A stretch of DNA of 6,954 bases from an uncultured bacterium (lineage in GTDB: Bacteria; Desulfobacterota; WTBG01): positions 1-6,954 of the forward strand of contig CALJBY010000086.1 in the NCBI GenBank assembly GCA_938024025.1, written 5' to 3'. Below the pieces are notes generated by a model. The model had not been told where the DNA came from. It did no database searches and saw only the letters and a list, made by a program, of their open reading frames with translations. Positions 1-5,345 of this stretch are shown piece by piece; position 1 is the stretch's first letter, and each line of letters opens with the position of its first letter. A program made the position numbers and the translations under genes.

Positions 1-299
1 GCATATGCTTTATTTTCCCCGATCGTCTGTGACATACCCACGTCAAAGTCTTCTTTTGTCATTTTTTTAACACCGAGACCGGAGTATACCGCCCCGCCGC
101 ACATGATATTCTTGTTGTTGATATAAAATGGCTTTCTTCCCTCCCACACTTCAGCAACTATTGCACAGTAAAATGAAAAGTCATCGCCATAACACTCAGC
201 ATTTTCCGGGACCTCATCACACAGCTTAAAGGCAATAATTTTCCTGTTATACCCCTCCATTTCCTGCAAACGCTTTGCATATTCCTTGTTCTTTCCCAT
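1..299 (-). CDS. DUF169 family protein, N-terminal part (cut by window edge)
   Basis: The reading frame is open from an ATG at 299-297 to the window edge (99 codons), so the C-terminus is missing. A strong Shine-Dalgarno (GGGGGAGG, plus-strand 304-311) lies five bases upstream and fixes the start. The translation begins MGKNKEYAKRLQEM and contains FKLCDEVPENAECYGDDFS (residues 24-42), an aromatic/Trp stretch near 52, and a cysteine-glycine segment MCGGAVYSGLG (66-76). That arrangement resembles DUF169 (COG2043), a cytosolic family of unknown function. Cysteines are at 27, 36, 45 and 67, and I see no signal peptide or membrane span. The upstream gene on the same strand (642-1616) is also DUF169-like, so this may be a paralogous pair, but 342 bp of repeat-filled spacer separates them and no promoter is obvious. 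The family call rests on recognition of the pattern, not on a search. Confidence 0.72.
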   Translation of the reverse strand, partial: MGKNKEYAKRLQEMEGYNRKIIAFKLCDEVPENAECYGDDFSFYCAIVAEVWEGRKPFYINNKNIMCGGAVYSGLGVKKMTKEDFDVGMSQTIGENKAY

Positions 300-394
300 A
301 GAAACCTCCCCCTTAAAATGATGTGTAATCTAGCTTAGAGATGTTCGATGTAAGATTTGTGATATGTGAAGTTCATGGAGTATTGGAGTGATGC

Positions 395-492
395 GATTTC
401 GGATTTTAGATTGCGGAATTTGGATTTTGCTTCTTAGTTTCCTATGTTTTGTCTGTTTTTCAATCCCCAACCCTAAATCCGAGATCCAAAAT
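395..492. repeat. Inverted pair of GATTTCGGATTT-type dispersed repeats
   Basis: The left arm (395-428) reads GATTTCGGATTTTAG and onward. The reverse complement of the right arm (461-492) reads TTTTGGATCTCGGATTTAG and onward. They share the GAT(T/C)TCGGATTT core in opposite orientations, with about 32 bp of T-rich DNA between. From memory, such ATCCGAAATC-type tracts occur dispersed in intergenic DNA of anammox and some deltaproteobacterial genomes. Their function is unknown. Confidence 0.55.
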
Positions 493-536
493 AAGTGCCC
501 TGACTCTTGTCCTCAGACTTTTTTTTGCTTGTTTCT

Positions 537-563
537 CTTTGCGTACTTTGCGCCTTTGCGGTG
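537..563. repeat. Three tandem CTTTGCG units
   Basis: CTTTGCG occurs at 537, 546 and 554 with a period of 8-9 bases, ending in GGTG. The reverse complement gives GCAAAG units (CACCGCAAAG...). This looks like a dispersed intergenic repeat rather than coding DNA. A comparable two-unit tract with the unit CACGAAG lies at 1848-1863. Confidence 0.6.
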
Positions 564-641
564 CCGGGTTTTTTAGGCACTTTAGTTCATTTTAGGCATT
601 TTCTTTTTCTTCTGTCTCCTGTCTTCTGAATGCTGTAGTTG

Positions 642-1616
642 TTAGAGCATATCATCCATATTCATTCCCAGGCTTTCCATAAGTTCATCAATAGACTTTT
701 TGGAAACCTTCTTGTAACCTTTCTCCCGGGCAAACTCCTCTGAGTTGTTGACGGCCATCTCCGCTATTCCTTCCGGAACCTTCTTCATCAGTTCCTTTGC
801 TTCATCGTCCCACTCCATGGTAAAGGTGAGCTCCGATGTTCCCGCCTGTTCGTCACCTGCCGGTACCTGTTCCTTGGAGTCCTCTCCCAAGCCCTCTTTC
901 TGCCAGAAACTGGAGTGGGGAGGTTTAGTCATTTTTCGAGTGGCCTTAACATCAACACGCATATCATTTAAAATCATAGGGAGATAGTCGAGAAATTGAG
1001 TAGGAATGACGACAAATACCTGGTCCTGTTTTATACGGTTATGCATCCGTCCCCCGAAATCTCCGGTGGTATAAACAACATTTTGTACATGCCAGGGAGT
1101 AGCAAAGAGGGCGCCGCAGAGAGATGAGCCGATCTCGGCATCGGGCGAAATCCCCTCTTGCACGGCACGGCAATTCGAAATGGTGTTGGCATTGTGCGGA
1201 TTAGCGACAACGACCACCCAGTCTACTGTAACCCCTGCCGGCACTTCATCCAGCGGAGCTGCACCGATGGCCGTGACCATACCGGGAGGAAGTATATATG
1301 CACCTGCTTTCAAGCGTGCAGCACCTTCAAATGAAAAGAAGGTACTTGTTTTAGACAAGTATTCACCGTTTACAATCTCCTTTTTCCCCGGCACAATGCT
1401 GGAATGGTGTAAACCAACCAGACAGTCGTGGTGATCTGCATCAAAATAGACCTTCTGCCCCTCATCCATAGCATAGCGAACGATAGCACAGGGTGTATCC
1501 TGTATAGGTTCATACCCTTCGGGGATACTATCCTTAAATAAACTGATAGCAACGGGCTTCCCCCTTACTTTTCCTTTTTTTATCAGAACATCAGTAATCG
1601 CTTTATAATCTGTCAT
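642..1616 (-). CDS. DUF169 protein with C-terminal PCP_red domain
   Basis: A 324-residue protein without signal peptide or membrane span. Residues 1-230 resemble DUF169 (COG2043), including PCAIVRYAMDEG (42-53), a His/Cys-rich patch HHDCLVGLHH (62-71), and conserved-looking cysteines at 149 and 167. A charged linker (about 231-262) leads to residues 267-317, MEWDDEAKELMKKVP then NSEEFAREKGYKKVSKKSID, which match the PCP_red pattern (PF08369): an initial Trp, acidic 'A..ll.kiP', then 'E.fAre.G...v'. PCP_red is known from the C-terminus of protochlorophyllide/chlorin reductase B subunits. Nothing else here suggests bacteriochlorophyll synthesis, so its role is unknown; a redox or tetrapyrrole link is inference only. 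The ATG follows AGGAGG with a six-base spacer. The next gene downstream (left) is also DUF169. The gene is probably transcribed from the TTGACA promoter at 1653-1682. Confidence 0.85.
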   Translation of the reverse strand: MTDYKAITDVLIKKGKVRGKPVAISLFKDSIPEGYEPIQDTPCAIVRYAMDEGQKVYFDADHHDCLVGLHHSSIVPGKKEIVNGEYLSKTSTFFSFEGAARLKAGAYILPPGMVTAIGAAPLDEVPAGVTVDWVVVVANPHNANTISNCRAVQEGISPDAEIGSSLCGALFATPWHVQNVVYTTGDFGGRMHNRIKQDQVFVVIPTQFLDYLPMILNDMRVDVKATRKMTKPPHSSFWQKEGLGEDSKEQVPAGDEQAGTSELTFTMEWDDEAKELMKKVPEGIAEMAVNNSEEFAREKGYKKVSKKSIDELMESLGMNMDDML

Positions 1617-1652
1617 CCTTTTCCTCCTCGCTAAAAGATATATAGGTAATAA

Positions 1653-1682
1653 TTTCTAGTCTATTAGCAGCCGGTTTGTCAA
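1653..1682 (-). promoter_or_regulatory. Predicted sigma70-type promoter of the DUF169-PCP_red gene
   Basis: On the minus strand a perfect TTGACA (plus-strand 1677-1682) is followed after 18 bp by TAGAAA (1653-1658, 4 of 6 to TATAAT). It lies about 36 bp upstream of the ATG and a clear AGGAGG ribosome-binding site. The -35 box is strong and the -10 is moderate. Confidence 0.5.
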
Positions 1683-1709
1683 GAATGAATTTTCTTTTGT
1701 AGCAGCCGG
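1665..1709. repeat. Direct repeat TAGCAGCCGG x2 around the promoter
   Basis: TAGCAGCCGG occurs at 1665-1674 and again at 1700-1709, 35 bp apart start to start. One copy sits in the spacer between the predicted -35 and -10 and the other sits upstream of the -35. The placement would suit a regulator binding site, but chance duplication is possible. Confidence 0.4.
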
Positions 1710-1845
1710 GGAGAGGTCGTGTGTGTGCTTTTATGTTTGTCTTACCTATGCTTCTATTATATAATTGGGGGGTCACGTCTACGTTTGACTCTTGTTCGAG
1801 CTCGCATGCTGAAAGAAGGAATTCAAGAAGTCAGAATATTTTTGA

Positions 1846-1863
1846 ACCACGAAGGACACGAAG
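1846..1863. repeat. ACCACGAAGGACACGAAG dispersed-type repeat
   Basis: Two CACGAAG units (1848-1854, 1857-1863) stand in tandem with a 9-base period. From memory, ACCACGAAGGACACGAAG tracts are common in intergenic DNA of anammox and related environmental genomes. The sequence here shows only the local duplication. Confidence 0.5.
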
Positions 1864-1897
1864 AAAAAGAATACATGCCTAAAGTGAATAAAGGGCG

Positions 1898-2058
1898 AAC
1901 GCTGAACATCGAACATTGAATGAAAAGAACATAACAGAAGTCAGAAGGTATTTGGCTTGTTAGCTTGCCAGCCTGCAAGCTTACCAGCTTAAGTTTAACC
2001 TCCAACTTCCAATAAAAGCCTGCTTTGTTTTTACATTCAACATTCGATGTTGAGCGTT
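1898..2058. repeat. 25-bp imperfect inverted repeat of GAACATCGAACATT type
   Basis: The left arm 1898-1922 (AACGCTGAACATCGAA...) and the reverse complement of the right arm 2034-2058 (AACGCTCAACATCGAA...) match at 22 of 25 positions, with 111 bp between. The right arm is followed by a further related unit, GTTGGATGTTCGACGTTC (2056-2073). Inside the loop, AGCTTGC (1962-1968) pairs with GCAAGCT (1975-1981). The right arm lies just upstream of the small membrane protein gene, which argues against that gene starting at the upstream ATG (2047). Confidence 0.65.
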
Positions 2059-2115
2059 GGATGTTCGACGTTCATTTTTTCAAGCAAAAAAGAGACTCCC
2101 TGTTGGATTATTCCT

Positions 2116-2418
2116 ATGGATATCATATTTGAGGTCTTAAAATGGGTGCTCGTAATACTGATCGCCGGATTCATAGGGCAATTTGGGAAAAGTCTCAGCC
2201 TGCAGGTAATTGCCTATTACAAAAAAAAGAAAGAAAAGATTACCTCCCCTGCCTCCTCAATGACGAAGGAAGTAGAAAAAGAAGAGGGTATCCGTGTAGT
2301 AAGCGATGATGACGCGACACCCGGAAGAGAAATTATCATGGGTGCAAAAGAGCAAAACGCCAAGGCGTTAAAAAAGGCACTCAAAGCCCAGGTAAAGGCA
2401 AAGAAAAAAGCAAAATAG
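2116..2418 (+). CDS. Small single-span membrane protein with lysine-rich tail
   Basis: A 100-residue protein of unknown function. Residues 4-22 (IFEVLKWVLVILIAGFIGQ) form a hydrophobic helix followed by GKSLSLQVIAYYKKKKEK, suggesting an N-terminal membrane anchor with the positive tail in the cytoplasm. The middle (50-75) is acidic. The last 25 residues are Ala/Lys-rich (KALKKALKAQVKAKKKAK), helical in character and perhaps nucleic-acid- or membrane-contacting (inference). The frame is open back to an ATG at 2047, but the extra 23 codons are repeat-derived, so I start at ATG 2116. No clear Shine-Dalgarno precedes either start. The gene converges on the permease gene at 2600-4393. A repeat element that could form a bidirectional stop lies between them. 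Confidence 0.6.
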   Translation: MDIIFEVLKWVLVILIAGFIGQFGKSLSLQVIAYYKKKKEKITSPASSMTKEVEKEEGIRVVSDDDATPGREIIMGAKEQNAKALKKALKAQVKAKKKAK

Positions 2419-2446
2419 TAGAATAGGGGGGAGTTAAGTTCAATAG

Positions 2447-2595
2447 TCCCGTAAAAAGTAAAAAATCAGACGACAAAGTAAATAGCTTCAGATGCAAGGC
2501 GCGCAAATACGAAGGAATGAGGCGTACTTACCTGTACGCCGCAATGACCGAGGATGCAGCGCAACGCAGCAGATGGACTTTTTACGAAGTCGTCA
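2447..2595. repeat. Palindromic intergenic element, copy A
   Basis: An element of about 149 bp whose ends carry the perfect 10-bp inverted repeat CGTAAAAAGT (2450-2459) / ACTTTTTACG (2577-2586). An internal hairpin is GGCGTAC (2521-2527) / GTACGCC (2534-2540) with a six-base loop. It shares ATGCAAGGCGCGCAAAT (2492-2508), AGGAATGAGGC and the CTTTTTAC.AAGTCGTCA right end with copy B at 4509-4666. It ends five bases beyond the stop codon of the permease gene and 29 bp after the convergent small gene, so it could serve as a 3' transcript structure for both. It encodes no protein, so it is MITE-like or REP-like. Confidence 0.75.
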
Positions 2596-2599
2596 CGTT

Positions 2600-4393
2600 C
2601 TAGAATGTCCAGAAGAAAGGTATGGCAAACACTGCTACGAGCCATAAAAGGAGGTTGAGCGGTATGCCTGCTTTTAGAAAATCGCTGAACTTGTATCCGC
2701 CCGGGCCGTGAACTATCATATTTGTCTGGTATGCGATCGGCGTAGCAAAAGATGCTGATGCTGCAATAGCGACAAGAATAGCGAATGGTCGCGGATTAAG
2801 GGAGAGGTGAAGCGCAGTCTGATATGCTATAGGAAATACCAGTACAGCCGTTGCATTGTTAGTAATTACTGCACTGAATAAGATGGTAACGAGGTACAAA
2901 CCGGCAAGTATCCCTACCGTTCCGAACTGGCTGAACCCCATAATAATCCCCTCTGCAATATACCCTGCCGCCCCGGTTTTTTCCAAAGCCATACCGATGC
3001 CAAAAGCACAGGCAATCAGCAAGAGAACATTTACCTCGAGAGACTTTCTGGCTTCATCAGGGCTAATACATCGTGTCACCAGCATAAGTACGGCTGCTCC
3101 GAAAGCACAGACAAACATGTCTATGGATGTGTCTCCTATCCTGGGAAGGTAGGGGCCCAGGGTTGCTGCAAGTATCATGAGGGTCAGGATTGCTAATGCT
3201 ATCGGCTTCTGTTTGGTAGCAGCCCTTTTTGTATCGGGCAGTTCCGATACGAGATAAAAATCCTGGGAATGTATCCATGTCCTTTCAAAGGCATCGGAGG
3301 TCAACAAAAGCAAGGTGTCTCCGGGATGCAGGACAATATCACCGATTTTGGAATCGATGCGCTCCCCGTTTCTATGGACTGCAAGTATTGAAGCCCTGTA
3401 GCGTGTCCTGAAATTGGAATTACGTATGGTTGTACCAATGAGGGGCGAAGAGGGGGACACCACAGCTTCCGCCATCTTATCAGTGTTTTTTAAATCCTTC
3501 TCTTCATCTGGACCGGTAATAGGAACAAGCCCGTTGAAATTTCTCAGGTCTCTGATAGTATCCACCTTACCGGTAAAAATAAGTTTGTCATCCCCTTGCA
3601 GGCGGACTTTTGGTGCAACTGCAGCGATGCTTTCAGTACCACGTATTATCTTTACCAGATACAGTCCCTTTAAATGGCGCAGGCCAGCCTGTTCGATGTT
3701 TTGGCCAATCAGAGGACTGTTTTCCTCGACGCGCATCTCAACAAGGTAATCCCTTCCCCGTTCCATCACATCTTCTATCAAGTCCCTTCTGTTGGGCAGA
3801 AGCCTGGCACCGATAAACCGTAAGTAGAGTAACCCGATGAGGGCACAGGGTAAACCCACTTTTGAAATCTCAAACATACTCATGGAGGGCATGTCGTGAT
3901 CCATCATGAGTCCATTGACAATCAGGGTCGTGGAAGTACCGATTAGGGTACACATACCTCCGAGAATAGCTGCGTACGATAAGGGCAAAAGATATTTTGA
4001 CGGGGATATTTTATGTTCGATTGCCCACTGCCTGACAAGTGGCGCAAACATGACAACGATGGGGGTATTATTAAGAAAGGCTGAAAATAAAGAGATGGGG
4101 GCAATTATTCTCAAGAAAACCTTCTGATGCCTTTTCTCCCCCAGAAAGCTATAAAACAGCCCGTATAGCGCGCCCGTGTTCTGAATGGCTGCAGCCACCA
4201 CAAACAGGATAGCAACGGTGAGCATACCCTTGTTGGAAAAGCCGATTACCGCCTCCCGTGGTGTCAGGATACCCGAGCAGACCAGCACTCCTAATGCCAT
4301 GAAAGCAATAATATCCGGGCCCAGCACTTCACGAACCAGAGCAATAATCATACAAACCAAAACTGCTAAGGTAAACCAGCCTTGCCAATCCAT
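2600..4393 (-). CDS. SLC13/DASS-type permease with two RCK_C (TrkA_C) domains
   Basis: A 597-residue inner-membrane transporter. N-terminal membrane segments span about 8-200, a cytosolic insert about 205-390, and C-terminal membrane segments about 397-597. The two halves carry the paired re-entrant signatures of the divalent-anion:Na+ symporter/CitMHS group: NNTPIVVMFAP (108-118) with GTSTTLIVNG (152-161), and TNNATAVLVFP (511-521) with SASFATPIAYQTN (546-558). The insert holds two RCK_C-like domains (about 215-288 and 305-375), each with a 'SPLIG..I' start and a 'GD.L...' end. This SLC13-RCK_C architecture is widespread, and members are annotated for sulfate, dicarboxylates or other anions. 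The substrate cannot be read from sequence. The ATG at 4393 follows GAGAGGAT with a ten-base spacer. An ATG at 4401 is out of frame. The gene stands alone between two palindromic elements, and I see no convincing promoter in 4394-4508. Confidence 0.88.
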   Translation of the reverse strand: MDWQGWFTLAVLVCMIIALVREVLGPDIIAFMALGVLVCSGILTPREAVIGFSNKGMLTVAILFVVAAAIQNTGALYGLFYSFLGEKRHQKVFLRIIAPISLFSAFLNNTPIVVMFAPLVRQWAIEHKISPSKYLLPLSYAAILGGMCTLIGTSTTLIVNGLMMDHDMPSMSMFEISKVGLPCALIGLLYLRFIGARLLPNRRDLIEDVMERGRDYLVEMRVEENSPLIGQNIEQAGLRHLKGLYLVKIIRGTESIAAVAPKVRLQGDDKLIFTGKVDTIRDLRNFNGLVPITGPDEEKDLKNTDKMAEAVVSPSSPLIGTTIRNSNFRTRYRASILAVHRNGERIDSKIGDIVLHPGDTLLLLTSDAFERTWIHSQDFYLVSELPDTKRAATKQKPIALAILTLMILAATLGPYLPRIGDTSIDMFVCAFGAAVLMLVTRCISPDEARKSLEVNVLLLIACAFGIGMALEKTGAAGYIAEGIIMGFSQFGTVGILAGLYLVTILFSAVITNNATAVLVFPIAYQTALHLSLNPRPFAILVAIAASASFATPIAYQTNMIVHGPGGYKFSDFLKAGIPLNLLLWLVAVFAIPFFWTF

Positions 4394-4508
4394 GGGTTCA
4401 TGATCCTCTCAGGAAAGATACTGCATAACAAGAAAGAGCTCTTCCGCTTTCTGTTGTTGTGGTGCTCTTATTGCTACTTAACCTTATCGTCTTTAATTTC
4501 TTAAATAG

Positions 4509-4666
4509 TTGATGATCCCGTAAAAAGTCGGGAAACGGGCGACACAGTAAAAAGATTCAAATGCAAGGCGCGCAAATCCTGAGGAATGAGGCATACTTAC
4601 TATACGTCGGCTTGGCCGCCTTGCCCGCGCTCGGCCAGGCAGCCAGGCTTTTTACAAAGTCGTCAA
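4509..4666. repeat. Palindromic intergenic element, copy B, with flanking 7-bp repeat
   Basis: An element of about 158 bp in the same orientation as copy A. Left end TTGATGATCCCGTAAAAAG (4509-4527) and the reverse complement of the right end (4648-4666, TTGACGACTTTGTAAAAAG) match at 14 of 19 positions. ATGCAAGGCGCGCAAAT (4561-4577) is identical to copy A, but the right-hand core differs: a GC-rich hairpin TGGCCG (4613-4618) / CGGCCA (4632-4637) replaces the core of A. AATAGTT occurs at both edges (4504-4510 and 4665-4671), compatible with a target-site duplication. It lies 52 bp after the lipoprotein stop and 115 bp before the permease start. The rest of the 4394-4718 spacer holds only a GGACATGTCC palindrome (4704-4713). 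Confidence 0.75.
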
Positions 4667-4718
4667 TAGTTCAGTAAGAAAGGTGACTTTATGCACGTTG
4701 ACAGGACATGTCCACGCC

Positions 4719-5345
4719 TTACGGTATGGTGAAGTGCACTTTCCTTGCATGATTGAGCATGTCTCCGGCCTTATCTGGTTCGACCTGCCACCACACCACA
4801 AAGGTATTCTGTCTATAGAACAAGTGGTTCAGCCCCATACCCGTCGTTTTGTAAAAAACGGTTCCTTCATCTCTGTCTACCGTCACTGGTGTAAAGCCGG
4901 CCGTTGTATTCATAATTTTAGCTGACATTTGTTGGAGAGCTCTCTCAGCCTGTTCATTATTTCCAAAGGAGCTCAGGTAAAGGGCATTTTTTTTATCATG
5001 GCTGTAGTAGCCGATTATGCTGTTGCGGGCACCCGTTACAATACCATGCATCCTGTAAAGAAATTTATTCGCCTCCACACCAACCACCGTATCTTTAAGC
5101 TCCAGTGCTCCCACCCTTGCAGGAAGATCCGGCAACGCCGGTAGTGGAGTATTCGTACATGCGGTAAGTCTTATGATGCACAGGAAAAGGATAACGAGCG
5201 GAACAGTTCCCCTGCACTCGCGTATACGCTGGTCTTTTCGGGAAGAGGCATGAGCACTGTTGCAGCATTCAGATAACCGTATTATGGGGAACAACAGAAT
5301 TTTTAGTAACAATGACAATACCGTCCTTAATCCAGATTCCCTCAT
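4719..5345 (-). CDS. Putative lipoprotein of unknown function, start unresolved
   Basis: The frame is open from 5411 to a TAA at 4719. The reliable part begins near 5200. There a hydrophobic segment [16 protein letters not shown], preceded by basic residues, ends in a lipobox-like LTAC (Cys codon 5159-5157), suggesting export and lipidation; the Arg at -4 is unusual. The mature part is about 146 residues: a Pro-rich start ([12 protein letters not shown]), then a compact domain with [18 protein letters not shown], an Ala-rich helix ([14 protein letters not shown]) and [12 protein letters not shown] recognise no family. No ATG, GTG or TTG lies between the glgC stop and the lipobox. The nearest in-frame ATG (5345, chosen here) lies 77 bp inside glgC, with GGAAGG 11 bases upstream; a TTG at 5294 is the alternative. 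The true start may be non-canonical, or a frameshift may be present. Overlap with glgC suggests co-transcription. Confidence 0.6.
   Translation of the reverse strand: MRESGLRTVLSLLLKILLFPIIRLSECCNSAHASSRKDQRIRECRGTVPLVILFLCIIRLTACTNTPLPALPDLPARVGALELKDTVVGVEANKFLYRMHGIVTGARNSIIGYYSHDKKNALYLSSFGNNEQAERALQQMSAKIMNTTAGFTPVTVDRDEGTVFYKTTGMGLNHLFYRQNTFVVWWQVEPDKAGDMLNHARKVHFTIP

Larger units (their letters stand above)
300..641. other. Intergenic repeat mosaic, no gene seen
   Basis: This 342-bp spacer between two minus-strand genes holds no convincing gene. A 62-codon plus-strand frame here (388-576) is made almost entirely of repeat sequence. From left to right it holds the Shine-Dalgarno of the left gene; a stretch with units such as ATGTTCGATGTAAG and GGAGTATTGGAGTGATG; an inverted pair of GGATTT-rich arms (395-428 and 461-492); three tandem CTTTGCG units (537-561); two TTTTAGGCA copies (571-579, 590-598); and a TCTGTCTCCTGTCTTCTG stretch (610-627). 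I found no terminator hairpin with a U-tract after the 642-1616 gene. Confidence 0.7.
1710..2115. other. Intergenic repeat mosaic, no gene seen
   Basis: Together with the promoter area, this 406-bp stretch separates the divergently oriented DUF169-PCP_red gene and the small membrane protein gene. Open frames here (plus 1719-1919, minus 1823-2005) run through repeat DNA, lack recognisable ribosome-binding sites and resemble no family. It holds a GGGGTCACGTCTACGTTTGAC stretch (about 1767-1789) that loosely recalls REP-type palindromic elements; two GAAGTCAGAA copies (1827-1836, 1937-1946); two CACGAAG units (1848-1863); a 25-bp inverted repeat (1898-1922 with 2034-2058); and a small hairpin (1962-1981). 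Confidence 0.65.

Noticed and set aside
388..576. 62-codon plus-strand open frame
   Set aside because: It consists of dispersed repeat sequence (GATTTCGG arms and CTTTGCG units), has no ribosome-binding site and resembles no family.
1767..1804. GGGGTCACGTCTACGTTTGAC stretch as a REP element of a RAYT transposase
   Set aside because: It is only a vague resemblance from memory. No transposase gene or second copy is in the window, so it is mentioned but not called.
1719..1919. 66-codon plus-strand open frame
   Set aside because: It runs through the CACGAAG and GAACATCGAACATT repeats, has no ribosome-binding site and has low-complexity composition.
2047..2115. Upstream extension of the small membrane protein to ATG 2047
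   Set aside because: The 23 extra codons are made of the inverted-repeat unit, and residues from M(2116) give a sensible N-terminal membrane helix.
4704..4713. Palindrome GGACATGTCC just after the lipoprotein stop as a terminator
   Set aside because: There is no loop and no following T-tract on the relevant strand, and a 10-bp palindrome alone is weak evidence.
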